From NCBI RefSeq assembly GCF_000718165.1, contig NZ_JOEY01000013.1, positions 135,956 to 199,955 on the forward strand: DNA of 64,000 nucleotides, written 5' to 3'. Positions 37,850-46,289 of the stretch are shown piece by piece; positions within the stretch are counted from its first letter, which is position 1, and each line of letters opens with the position of its first letter. Under the pieces are notes generated by a model. It was given only the letters and a program-made list of their open reading frames with translations, was not told where the DNA came from and searched no databases. Both the position numbers and the translations under genes were made by a program. This DNA is from Streptomyces fulvoviolaceus. GTDB lineage: Bacteria > Actinomycetota > Actinomycetes > Streptomycetales > Streptomycetaceae.

Positions 37850-38040
37850 TGCGGGCTGCCGCCCCCAGACCCCCGATGTCGGCCTGAACGGCCTCGTCCT
37901 CAAACGCCGGACGGGCTGAAATACACCGGCCGGCGAAAACTCAGCCCCTCCGGCAAATCCAGCCCCTCCGGCGTTTGAGGAGCGGGGTCTGGGGCGGAGC
38001 CCCAGAAGGATGGGACGGGTAGGGGCGGCGGGGGCGAAAA
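37850..38040. repeat. Dispersed repeat B, partial copy
   Basis: The region shares the internal sequence (CCCCCAGACCCCCGATGTC, CGTCCTCAAACGCCGGACG) and right arm (GGATGGGACGGGTAGGGGCG) of the complete copy at 44159-44343, but the left arm has diverged. It fills most of the 329-bp gap between nadE and the convergent MFS gene and could act as a bidirectional terminator. Confidence 0.7.
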
Positions 38041-38151
38041 CATCACGCGCCGGACGGGCTTGAATTACCTGGACCGGCATCGACAAGTCACCGCGTGACG
38101 GATCCCCACCACCCGAGATCCCCACCCCCCGAGATCCCCCTCACCCGCACC

Positions 38152-39372
38152 TCAGGACCGCACCGCCTCCGCATGCTCCGGCAGGTGCGCCGCGACCAGA
38201 CGCTCCCGCCCGGCCGGTACGACGACTCGCCGCCGGTCGACCATGGCCGCGACCCCCGCGACGCCCAGCCCCAGCACCGCGAGCACCGCGCCCGCAACCG
38301 CCGGAGACGTAACCCCGAACCCCGCGGCCAGCGCCAGCCCACCGATCCACGCGCCCCCGGCATTCGCCAGGTTGAACGCGGCCTGGTTGGCCGAGGAGGC
38401 CAGGGACGGGCCCGCCGAAGCCTTCTCCATCACCATCATCTGCAGCGGCGACCCGGTCACGAACGCGGCCATACCCAGCAGCACCACGGCGACCGCCGCG
38501 CTCCACTCCGCGCGCATCAGCAGCGGGAACAGCGCCAGGACCGCGACCAGAGACGCCAGCCCCCCGAACAGCGTCCCCCGCAGCGAGTGGTCCGCCAGCC
38601 GGCCGCCCGCCAGGTTGCCCACCGTCGCACCGACCCCGAACAGCGCCAGCAGCAACGTCACGCTGCCGTCGGCGTACCCGGCGGCGTCCGTGAGCATCGG
38701 TGTGATGTAGCTGTACGCGGAGAACAGGGCACCGAAGCCCGCGACCGTCGTGCCGAGTGCCAGCCAGACGGGAAGGGAGCGAAGCGCCGCCAGCTCCCCG
38801 CGCAGGCCCACGGCCGGCGCGTGCGCGTGGTCGTGCGGGATCAGCAGCGCCAACGACGCTATCGCCGCCAGCCCGATCGCGCTGACGCCGAGGAACGTCG
38901 CCCGCCAGCCCAGGTGCTGCCCCATGAGCGTGGCGACGGGTACGCCCGCGATGTTGGCGACGGTCAGCCCCAGGAACATCAGGGAGACGGACCGAGCCTT
39001 GCGCTCCGGCGCCACCATCGTCGTAGCGACAACGGCTCCCACGCCGAAGAACGCACCGTGCGGCAGGCCGCTGACGAAGCGGGCCGCGAGCAGCCAGTGG
39101 TAGTCGGGGGCGAAGGCGGACAGCGCGTTGCCCGCGATGAAGAGTGCCATCAGGCCGATGAGGACCGTCCGGCGGGACATGCGCGCGGTGACCGCGGCGA
39201 GCAGCGGGGCGCCGATCACCACGCCCAGCGCGTACGCGGAGACGAGGTGACCGGCCTCGGGGATCGAGATGTGCAGGTCAGCCGCAACATCGGGCAGCAG
39301 CCCCATCATCACGAATTCGGTTGTGCCGATACCAAAAGCGCCGACGGCCAGAGCGAGCAGGGCCAGGGGCAT
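38152..39372 (-). CDS. MFS transporter, DHA1-type (12 helices)
   Basis: 406 residues with 12 membrane segments. FGIGTTEFVMMGLLPDVAAD in helix 1 and the loop ARFVSGLPHGAFFGVGAVVA (helices 4-5) are typical of DHA1 exporters related to sugar-efflux and chloramphenicol-resistance proteins. The ATG at 39372 directly begins the hydrophobic helix. A perfect 10-bp dyad lies about 32-65 nt upstream. Substrate unknown. Confidence 0.85.
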   Translation of the reverse strand: MPLALLALAVGAFGIGTTEFVMMGLLPDVAADLHISIPEAGHLVSAYALGVVIGAPLLAAVTARMSRRTVLIGLMALFIAGNALSAFAPDYHWLLAARFVSGLPHGAFFGVGAVVATTMVAPERKARSVSLMFLGLTVANIAGVPVATLMGQHLGWRATFLGVSAIGLAAIASLALLIPHDHAHAPAVGLRGELAALRSLPVWLALGTTVAGFGALFSAYSYITPMLTDAAGYADGSVTLLLALFGVGATVGNLAGGRLADHSLRGTLFGGLASLVAVLALFPLLMRAEWSAAVAVVLLGMAAFVTGSPLQMMVMEKASAGPSLASSANQAAFNLANAGGAWIGGLALAAGFGVTSPAVAGAVLAVLGLGVAGVAAMVDRRRVVVPAGRERLVAAHLPEHAEAVRS

Positions 39373-39403
39373 GAAGGGGCCGAGCCTTTCAGGGGAGAGC
39401 GGA

Positions 39404-39437
39404 GTTCCGTAACCAAGCTTAAGTTCAGTTACGGAAC
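39404..39437. promoter_or_regulatory. Perfect 10-bp inverted repeat upstream of MFS gene
   Basis: GTTCCGTAAC (39404-39413) and GTTACGGAAC (39428-39437) form a perfect dyad with a 14-nt spacer containing AAGCTTAAG. It is centred about 48 nt upstream of the MFS start and, read on the minus strand, could overlap a -10-like TTAAGC. It resembles a TetR- or MarR-type operator; no regulator gene is adjacent. Confidence 0.55.
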
Positions 39438-39467
39438 AAAGACTCCCAGCCCCAGGATTCCCAGGGG

Positions 39468-40517
39468 TTACGACGAGGTGGCGAGGTTCACACGGGCAGC
39501 CACCGGCAGATGGTCGCTCCCGGTCTCGGGCAGCGTCCAGGAGCTCACCGGCTCGATGCCCTGGACCATGATCTGGTCGATCCGCGCCATCGGGAACGAG
39601 GCCGGCCAGCTGAAGCCGAAGCCGCTGCCCGCCGCGCCCTGGGTGGAGCGCATCTGGGCGGTGACGGCGTTGAGCGCGCGGTCGTTCATGGTGCCGTTCA
39701 GGTCGCCGAGCAGGATCTTCCTGGGGAGCTTCTCGTCGGCGATGGCCTCACCGAGCGCGTTGGCGCTCTTGTCGCGCTGGCGGGCGGTGAACCCGGCCTC
39801 CAGCTTCACCCGCACGGACGGCAGGTGGGCGACGTACACCGCGACCTGCCCGGCCGGGGTGGTCACCGTGGCGCGCATGGCCCGGGTCCAGCCCAGCTTG
39901 ATGTCGACGGACTTGACGCCGGTCATGGGGTACTTGCTCCACAGCCCGACCGTGCCCTCGACCGAGTGGTACTTGTACGTCGACGCCAGCGCCTTCTCGT
40001 ACACGGGAACCGCCGAGGCGGTGAGCTCCTCCAGGGCCACCACGTCCGCGCCGGAGGCGGCCACGTCCTTGGCGGTGCCGGAGGGGTCGGCGTTGTCGGC
40101 GTTGACGTTGTGCGTGGCCACCGTGAGGTCGCCGCCGCTGGAGGCCTTGTCGGAGATGAGGCCGCCGAAGAGGTTCAGCCACACGATCGCCGGGAGCAGC
40201 ACCGCGATCAACGCGGTCGCGGACCTGCGCACCAGCGCCAGCACGAGCAGCACCGGGACGAGGAGGCCCAGCCAGGGCAGGAAGGTCTCCGTGAGGCTGC
40301 CGAGGTTGCCGATCCGGTTCGGGATCCGCGCGTGCAGCAGCATCACCAGCGCGAGGATCACGGCGACCGCGGCGAGGAAGATGCCGCGCCGCCAGATCCG
40401 CGGGTCGCCTCTCCACCCGGCGACGAGGCGGTTCATCAGGCGCCGGAACCGGGCTCCCCGGCGCTCGGGCCCCGAGCCTCCGTTGTCCGTCTCCGTCATG
40501 TACGCCTGCTGCGCCAT
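39468..40517 (-). CDS. Membrane-anchored endonuclease/exonuclease/phosphatase-family protein
   Basis: 349 residues. Three N-terminal membrane helices (about residues 45-120) are followed by an extracellular or cytoplasmic EEP domain with THNVNADN, VALEELTASAV, ILLGDLNGTMND and the C-terminal ETGSDHLPVAARV, the usual Asp/His active-site pieces. Relatives are phosphodiesterases or DNase-I-like enzymes of unknown substrate. GAGG lies 8 nt before ATG 40517. Confidence 0.82.
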   Translation of the reverse strand: MAQQAYMTETDNGGSGPERRGARFRRLMNRLVAGWRGDPRIWRRGIFLAAVAVILALVMLLHARIPNRIGNLGSLTETFLPWLGLLVPVLLVLALVRRSATALIAVLLPAIVWLNLFGGLISDKASSGGDLTVATHNVNADNADPSGTAKDVAASGADVVALEELTASAVPVYEKALASTYKYHSVEGTVGLWSKYPMTGVKSVDIKLGWTRAMRATVTTPAGQVAVYVAHLPSVRVKLEAGFTARQRDKSANALGEAIADEKLPRKILLGDLNGTMNDRALNAVTAQMRSTQGAAGSGFGFSWPASFPMARIDQIMVQGIEPVSSWTLPETGSDHLPVAARVNLATSS

Positions 40518-40732
40518 ACCGTCGCCTCACTACCTGCCGTGCACACCGTTCACCCGTGTCCGAGGACCCGTCCTACGACCCTAGGGGATGATCGGCCCCG
40601 ATCTCGTCGTCCCATGACGACCGTACGGGGGCGATGACGTACAAGTCGGCGCGGCGGGTTCCGGGCGCGGCCGGAGAAAGCGCCCTCTGTGACGAAACAC
40701 GCACAGTCGAGCCGGACGTACGCACAGTCGCG

Positions 40733-41365
40733 CTAGGGCGAAGGCGAGCTGACGGGTCGTAGGCCTGCGAGGACCGCGTCGACGAGCTGCTCCGACAGGC
40801 CCTCGGGCAGGTCGGCGTCCGGGTTCATGACGGTACGGAAGAGCATGGGGCCGACGAACATGTCGTTCAGCAGCTCGATGTCGATGTCCGTGCGCAGTTC
40901 GCCGTTCTCCTGGCCGCGGCGCAGGATGTCGATCTGGAGCCGGCGCCGCGGCGCGATGACGGTCGTGTGGTACGCCGCCCAGACCTTCGGGCTGCTCTTC
41001 ATCTGGGCGAAGACGTTGTGCAGGAGCGCGGAGGAACGGGTCACCAGGCCGCGCCTGCGCAGCTGTTCGAGGAGTGCCACGAGGTCGTCGCGCATGGACG
41101 TGCCGGGGAGTTCGGGGTCCGGCGGCTCGGCCTGGCGCACGACGTCGACGAAGAGCGCCTCCTTGCCGTTCCAGCGGCGGTAGATGGTGGCCTTGCCGAC
41201 GCCGGCGGTGCGGGCGATGCGCTCGATGGACAACTCGGCGAGCGGCACGCCCTCCTCCAGGAGCTTCACCACCCCCTCGACGATGGCGCGCTCCACGGCC
41301 TCGCTGCGGGGGCGGCCCCGCGCGGGGCCCTCCTGCCGGGGCTCGCTGTCGGCGAGGCTGTTCAC
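40733..41365 (-). CDS. TetR-family regulator of the adjacent exporter
   Basis: 210 residues from a GTG at 41365. The N-terminal helix-turn-helix is LSIERIARTAGVGKATIYRR followed by WNGKEALFVDVV; the rest is a TetR C-terminal ligand domain. It lies 65 bp downstream of an EmrB-type exporter on the same strand, so the two are probably cotranscribed, and a matching 23-bp dyad precedes the exporter. It most likely represses both until an exporter substrate binds. Confidence 0.88.
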   Translation of the reverse strand: MNSLADSEPRQEGPARGRPRSEAVERAIVEGVVKLLEEGVPLAELSIERIARTAGVGKATIYRRWNGKEALFVDVVRQAEPPDPELPGTSMRDDLVALLEQLRRRGLVTRSSALLHNVFAQMKSSPKVWAAYHTTVIAPRRRLQIDILRRGQENGELRTDIDIELLNDMFVGPMLFRTVMNPDADLPEGLSEQLVDAVLAGLRPVSSPSP

Positions 41366-41430
41366 GTCGTTCCGTCCCTTCCGTGGCCTGAGGCTTGTGG
41401 CCTGAGGTGATTCTCCCCCGGGTACGGCGG

Positions 41431-43014
41431 CTACTCGGCCGCCACCAACTCCTGCTCCTCCTTGCCCTGCTGAGGGGCCGACACCTTCCCCGGCAGGAAC
41501 AGCGCGACGACGACCGCCCCGATCACCGCGACACCCGCTCCGCACAGCGCGGTGACGTGCATCGCGTGCAGGAAGGCGTCGTTGGCCGGGCCGATGAGCG
41601 CCCTGCCTTCGGGGCCCAGCTTCGCGGCGACGCCGAGGGTCGCCTCGATGGACTCGCCCGCGGTGTGCCTGAGGCCCACGGGCAGCAGGCCGAGCTTGTC
41701 CTCGATGCCGGTGCGGTACGCCGCGGACAGCACCGATCCCAGTACGGCGATGCCGAGCGCCCCGCCGACCTGGCGGAAGGTGTTGCTGAGGGCGGAGGCG
41801 GAACCGGCCTTCTCACGCGGCAGGGCCTGCATGATGACGACGCTGACCGGCGTCATGATGTGCGCCATGCCGGTGCCCATGAGGAAGAAGACGACCTCCA
41901 GGACCCAGATCGGCGTGTCCGCCTCGAACCCGGCGAACGCGGCCAGCATCGCGGCGATGAGCAGCATGCCCGCGGTGGTCGTGGCCCGGTTCCCGAAGCG
42001 GTCGACGAGCAGCCGGGCCCGCGGCGCGAAGATCATCTGGGCGGCGGCCAGCGGCAGCATCAACAGGCCGGTCTGCAGTGGCGAGTAGCCGCGCACGCTC
42101 TGGGTGTAGAAGACCGAGAAGAAGGTCACGCCCATCAGCGCGAAGAAGACCAGCGCGATGGCGGCGATCGCGGCCGAGAAGACCTTGCTCTTGAAGTACG
42201 TGACGTCGACGGACGGATGGTCGCTGCGCTTCTCGAACACCACGAACGCGACGAGTACGGCGAGACCGGCGCCGATGGTCGCGAGGACCTGCGGGTCGGT
42301 GAAGTCGGCGAGCTGGCCGCCCTTGATGATGCCGTAGACGAGCAGGACGAGGCCGACGACGGACAGTACGACGCCGACGGGGTCGATCCGGCCCGGGTTC
42401 GGGTCACGGGAGTCGGGCACCAGCCACAGCATCAGCGCGAGGGCGATCAGCACGATCGGCACGTTGATGAGGAAGACAGAGCCCCACCAGAAGTGGTCGA
42501 GCAGGACGCCGCCGGTGATGGGCCCGATGGCGATGGCGAGGCCGACGCCGCCCGCCCAGATGCCGATGGCCTTGGGCTGCTCCTCGCGCTCGAAGACGTT
42601 CATGAGGACGGCGAGGGTGGCCGGCATCACGAAGGCGGCGCCGAGGCCCATCACCGCGCGGAAGGTGATCAGCTCGCCGGGCGAGCCCGAGGAGGCGGCC
42701 AGCGCGGAGCCGATGCCGAACACGACGAGGCCGCCGAGCAGGACCCGCTTGCGGCCGAGCCGGTCGCCGAGCAGGCCGGCGGTGAACAGGAGGCCCGCGA
42801 AGACCAGGGTGTAGGCGTTGATCGCCCATTCCAGCTCGCTCTGGGTGGCGCCCAGGCCCGTCGGGGCGGGGGTCGAGATCGTCTTGATCGCGACGTTCAG
42901 GATCGAGTTGTCGAGCACCACGATCAGCAGGCTCAGCATCAGTACGCCGAGGATCGCCCAGCGGCGCCGGTGCACCGCCTCCGGTATGCGGGATTCAGGG
43001 ACTGCGGTAGTCAT
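41431..43014 (-). CDS. MFS drug exporter, EmrB/QacA (DHA2) type
   Basis: 527 residues with 14 membrane helices and the DHA2 signatures [18 protein letters not shown] and motif [14 protein letters not shown]. The ATG at 43014 (MTTAVPESR) is chosen because the conserved sequence starts here; an upstream ATG at 43047 would place the operator inside the gene. It is followed by its probable TetR regulator. Substrate unknown, likely a toxic or antibiotic compound. Confidence 0.88.
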   Translation of the reverse strand: MTTAVPESRIPEAVHRRRWAILGVLMLSLLIVVLDNSILNVAIKTISTPAPTGLGATQSELEWAINAYTLVFAGLLFTAGLLGDRLGRKRVLLGGLVVFGIGSALAASSGSPGELITFRAVMGLGAAFVMPATLAVLMNVFEREEQPKAIGIWAGGVGLAIAIGPITGGVLLDHFWWGSVFLINVPIVLIALALMLWLVPDSRDPNPGRIDPVGVVLSVVGLVLLVYGIIKGGQLADFTDPQVLATIGAGLAVLVAFVVFEKRSDHPSVDVTYFKSKVFSAAIAAIALVFFALMGVTFFSVFYTQSVRGYSPLQTGLLMLPLAAAQMIFAPRARLLVDRFGNRATTTAGMLLIAAMLAAFAGFEADTPIWVLEVVFFLMGTGMAHIMTPVSVVIMQALPREKAGSASALSNTFRQVGGALGIAVLGSVLSAAYRTGIEDKLGLLPVGLRHTAGESIEATLGVAAKLGPEGRALIGPANDAFLHAMHVTALCGAGVAVIGAVVVALFLPGKVSAPQQGKEEQELVAAE

Positions 43015-43036
43015 ACGGTCGAGCCTAAGCCTATTT

Positions 43037-43059
43037 CGATACGGCACCGTCTCGTATCG
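43037..43059. promoter_or_regulatory. TetR-type operator upstream of the EmrB-like exporter
   Basis: CGATACG (43037-43043) and CGTATCG (43053-43059) form a perfect dyad with a 9-nt spacer, 22 bp before the exporter ATG. Size and spacing are typical of TetR operators, and a TetR gene follows the exporter. Confidence 0.7.
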
Positions 43060-43209
43060 TAAATCTTTTACCCGCCTCTTACGTGCCGCTCCTCCGTGCC
43101 GTGTCGATCACAGGGGGCTCCCCTAGCCCTCTCTGGCACGAGGTGCCACCATGGAGGTGATCCGGGGACGCCGTAAGGGTGCCTCGAGATGACTGAAGGA
43201 GCCGTTGCA

Positions 43210-44094
43210 ATGACGCAGCTTTCGGCTGCCCAGACCGGTCAGCACGGTCAGAACACCACCTCCGACGGCAGCAAGGCGCTGTACGGAGGCAAGGGCACAC
43301 GCCGTATCACCGTCCGCGACATCGCCCTCGCCAAGGAGCGGGGCGAGAAGTGGCCCATGCTCACGGCCTACGACTCGATGACCGCGTCCGTCTTCGACGA
43401 GTCCGGGATCCCCGTGATGCTCGTCGGCGACTCGGCGGGCAACTGCCACCTCGGGTACGAGACCACCGTGCCCGTCACCCTCGACGAGATGACGATGCTG
43501 TCGGCGGCCGTGGTGCGTGGCACGTCCCGCGCCCTGATCGTCGCCGACCTGCCCTTCGGGTCCTACCAGGAGGGGCCGGTGCAGGCGCTGCGCTCGGCGA
43601 CCCGGCTGGTGAAGGAGGCCGGGGTCGGGGCGGTGAAGCTGGAGGGCGGCGAGCGTTCGCACGATCAGATCCGGCTGCTGGTGGAGTCCGGGATCCCGGT
43701 CATGGCGCACATCGGGCTGACCCCGCAGTCCGTCAACGCGATGGGCTATCGCGTGCAGGGGCGGGGCGAGGAAGCCGCCCAGCAGCTGCTGCGGGACGCG
43801 AAGGCCGTGCAGGACGCGGGGGCGTTCGCGGTGGTGCTGGAGCTGGTTCCGGCGGAGCTGGCGGCGGAGGTGACGCGTGTCCTCCACATCCCGACGGTCG
43901 GCATCGGCGCCGGAGCGGAGACGGATGCGCAGGTGCTGGTATGGACCGACATGCTCGGTCTTACCGGCGGGCGGGTCCCCAAGTTCGTGAAGCAGTACGC
44001 GAATCTGCGTGAGGTGATGGGGAGCGCGGCGAAGGCGTTCGCGGAGGATGTCGTCGGCGGGACGTTCCCGCTCGAGGAGCACTCCGTCCACTAG
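43210..44094 (+). CDS. panB: 3-methyl-2-oxobutanoate hydroxymethyltransferase
   Basis: 294 residues. PanB, the first step of pantothenate biosynthesis, transfers a hydroxymethyl group from methylene-THF to alpha-ketoisovalerate. Signature stretches are LTAYDSMTASVFDESGIPVM, VGDSAGNCHLGYETTVPVTL and KLEGGERSHDQI, with the metal-site Asp/Glu residues in place, and GIGAGAETDAQVLVWTDMLG near the end. ATG 43210 has GAAGGAG 8 nt upstream; an ATG at 43189 lacks one. The C-terminal ~20 residues are typical of actinobacterial members. Confidence 0.95.
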   Translation: MTQLSAAQTGQHGQNTTSDGSKALYGGKGTRRITVRDIALAKERGEKWPMLTAYDSMTASVFDESGIPVMLVGDSAGNCHLGYETTVPVTLDEMTMLSAAVVRGTSRALIVADLPFGSYQEGPVQALRSATRLVKEAGVGAVKLEGGERSHDQIRLLVESGIPVMAHIGLTPQSVNAMGYRVQGRGEEAAQQLLRDAKAVQDAGAFAVVLELVPAELAAEVTRVLHIPTVGIGAGAETDAQVLVWTDMLGLTGGRVPKFVKQYANLREVMGSAAKAFAEDVVGGTFPLEEHSVH

Positions 44095-44158
44095 AGCCAC
44101 AGTGGCACCAAGGCGGCCCGCCGATCTTCCCCCGTCGGCGGGCTGCTGCCATTTTTTC

Positions 44159-44343
44159 TCGCCCCCGCCGCCCCTACCCGTCCCATCCTGGGGGCTGCCG
44201 CCCCCAGACCCCCGCTTCGGCCTGAACGGCCTCGTCCTCAAACGCCGGACAGGCTAAAAATTCAGCCCCTCCGGCGTTTGAGGAGCGGGGGTCCAGGGGG
44301 CAGAGCCCCCTGGGGATGGGACGGGTAGGGGCGGCGGGGGCGA
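44159..44343. repeat. Complete 185-bp dispersed palindromic repeat B with 30-bp arms
   Basis: Bases 44159-44188 and 44314-44343 are perfect inverted 30-bp arms (starting TCGCCCCCGCCGCCCCTACC). An inner pair, CTCAAACGCCGGA and CCGGCGTTTGAG, gives a second hairpin. Related partial copies occur at 37850-38040, 58540-58637 and 17720-17749. It has the size and symmetry of a MITE-like or terminator-type element; no coding potential. Confidence 0.8.
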
Positions 44344-44351
44344 GGAACGCA

Positions 44352-44400
44352 TGTCGGGGGTCTGTCGGTGGGTGTCGGCGGGCTGTCGGTGGTTTGTCGG
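44352..44400 (+). promoter_or_regulatory. Five TGTCGG direct repeats in helical phase before the ABC exporter
   Basis: TGTCGG begins at 44352, 44363, 44373, 44384 and 44395, spacings of 11, 10, 11 and 11 bp, so all sites face the same side of the helix. The last repeat ends 24 nt before the ABC gene start. This is how direct-repeat response-regulator sites are laid out in Streptomyces, but the sequence itself matches no consensus I know. Confidence 0.5.
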
Positions 44401-44423
44401 TGGCCCCTGACACCGTCATCGGC

Positions 44424-45449
44424 ATGACGCGAATCGACAACAACCCCAACGGCGGGAGCATCGCCGTATCCGTGCGGGGGCTGGTCAAGCACTACGGCGA
44501 GACCAAGGCGCTGGACGGCGTCGACCTGGACGTGCGTGAGGGCACCGTGATGGGTGTGCTCGGGCCGAACGGGGCCGGCAAGACCACCCTCGTACGGATA
44601 CTGTCCACCCTCCTCGTCCCCGACGCCGGGCAGGCGACCGTCGCCGGCTACGACGTCGTACGGCAGCCGCGGCAGCTCAGGCGGGTCATCGGGCTCACCG
44701 GGCAGTACGCCTCCGTCGACGAGAAGCTCCCCGGCTGGGAGAACCTCTACATGATCGGGCGGCTGCTCGACCTGCCCCGCAAGGACGCCCGCGCAAGGGC
44801 CGACGAACTGCTGGAGCGGTTCTCGCTCACCGACGCGGCCAAGCGCCCGGCGAGCACGTACTCCGGCGGTATGCGGCGCCGGCTCGACCTCGCCGCGTCG
44901 ATGATCGGGCACCCCGCTGTCCTCTTCCTGGACGAGCCCACCACCGGCCTGGACCCCCGCACCCGCAACGAGGTGTGGGACGAGGTCAAGCGGATGGTCG
45001 GGGAGGGGGTCACCGTCCTGCTCACCACGCAGTACATGGAGGAGGCCGAGCAGCTCGCCTCCGAGCTGACCGTCGTGGACCGCGGCCAGGTCATCGCGAA
45101 CGGCGCCATCGAGGAGCTGAAGGCGAAGGTCGGCGGCCGCGCCCTGCGGGTCCGCCCGGCCGACCCCATGCAGCTGCGGCCGCTCGCCGCCGCGCTCGAC
45201 GAGCTGGGCATCACCGGGCTCGCCACCACGACGGTGGACGCCGCCCGGGGCGACGTACTCGTGCCGATCCTCAGCGACGAACAGCTGACCGCCGTGGTCA
45301 ACGCGGTCACCGCGCGCGGCATCACGCTCTCCTCCATCACCACCGAACTGCCCAGCCTGGACGAGGTGTTCCTGTCGCTCACCGGCCACCGTGCCAGTGC
45401 CCCGCAGGACGCCACGCCCGCCGACACCCGCGAGGAGGTCGCCGTATGA
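44424..45449 (+). CDS. ABC exporter ATP-binding protein (DrrA-type)
   Basis: 341 residues. Walker A GPNGAGKTT, the C-loop signature YSGGMRRRLDLA, Walker B VLFLDEPTTGLDPRT and the H-loop LTTQYMEEAEQLA are all intact. The C-terminal ~110 residues match the DrrA-type extension. It pairs with the membrane subunit that follows, overlapping by 4 nt (ATGA), and probably exports a drug or lipid. ATG 44424 follows the phased TGTCGG repeats. Confidence 0.92.
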   Translation: MTRIDNNPNGGSIAVSVRGLVKHYGETKALDGVDLDVREGTVMGVLGPNGAGKTTLVRILSTLLVPDAGQATVAGYDVVRQPRQLRRVIGLTGQYASVDEKLPGWENLYMIGRLLDLPRKDARARADELLERFSLTDAAKRPASTYSGGMRRRLDLAASMIGHPAVLFLDEPTTGLDPRTRNEVWDEVKRMVGEGVTVLLTTQYMEEAEQLASELTVVDRGQVIANGAIEELKAKVGGRALRVRPADPMQLRPLAAALDELGITGLATTTVDAARGDVLVPILSDEQLTAVVNAVTARGITLSSITTELPSLDEVFLSLTGHRASAPQDATPADTREEVAV

Positions 45450-46258
45450 GCGCCGCCACTGCCACCGTCACCGCCGACGCCCGCATCCCGCTGCGCGGTC
45501 ATCTGCGCCACACCGGTGCCCTCGTCCGCCGCAACCTGCTGTGGATCCGGCAGGACCCGGAGTCGATGTTCGACGCCATCCTCTTTCCGGTCATCTTCAC
45601 CCTGCTGTTCGTGTACGTCTTCGGCGGCTCCATCGGGCAGTCGCTCGGCGGCGGACAGGAGGCGTACGTGCAGTACGTCGTGCCGGGCCTGATGGCCATG
45701 ATGGGCATGAACATGGCTCAGGGCGTCGGCACCGGCTTCAACACGGACTTCAACTCCGGTGTCATGGACCGCTTCCGGTCCCTGCCGATCGGCCGCGGCT
45801 CGGTGCTGTTCGCGAAGATCGCGGTCGAGGTGCTGCGGATGCTGTTCGCGACCGTGATCCTGATGATCGTCGGTGTCCTCGTGGGCTTCGACATCACCAA
45901 CTGGGCCGGTCTGCTTGCCTCCGTGGGGCTGTCCGCGGTGTTCGGCTCGGCGCTGATGTGGGTGTTCCTCACGCTCGGCGTGATCATGAAGAGCGCGCAG
46001 TCCGTGCAGGCGATGGGCTTCCTGGTGCTGATGCCGCTGCAGTTCGGCTCGTCGATCTTCGCGCCGACCCAGTCGATGCCGGGCTGGTTGCAGGCGTTCA
46101 CCGACTACAACCCGCTCTCCGCGCTCGCGGACTCGGCCCGCGGCCTGATGGTGGGCGGCCCGGTGGCACACGACCTGTGGCTGACCCTCGGCTGGTCGGC
46201 GGCGATCACGGCGGTGATGGCGCCGGTCGCCATCCACAAGTTCCGCACCAAGAACTGA
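45446..46258 (+). CDS. ABC-2 type permease (DrrB-type)
   Basis: 270 residues with six membrane helices: FDAILFPVIFTLLFVYVFGG starts helix 1, and GLMAMMGMNMAQGVGTGFNT and FLVLMPLQFGSSIFAPTQSM are typical ABC-2 segments. Start ATG 45446 overlaps the ATPase stop by 4 nt. It forms a two-gene exporter with the preceding ATPase; substrate unknown. Confidence 0.9.
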   Translation: MSAATATVTADARIPLRGHLRHTGALVRRNLLWIRQDPESMFDAILFPVIFTLLFVYVFGGSIGQSLGGGQEAYVQYVVPGLMAMMGMNMAQGVGTGFNTDFNSGVMDRFRSLPIGRGSVLFAKIAVEVLRMLFATVILMIVGVLVGFDITNWAGLLASVGLSAVFGSALMWVFLTLGVIMKSAQSVQAMGFLVLMPLQFGSSIFAPTQSMPGWLQAFTDYNPLSALADSARGLMVGGPVAHDLWLTLGWSAAITAVMAPVAIHKFRTKN

Positions 46259-46289
46259 CCCCGGCCGGCCTACGACACGTCGGTCCGCG

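Noticed and set aside
44095..44423. Short genes in the gap between panB and the ABC exporter.
   Set aside because: The gap is filled by repeat B and phased repeats; open frames there have no start signals.
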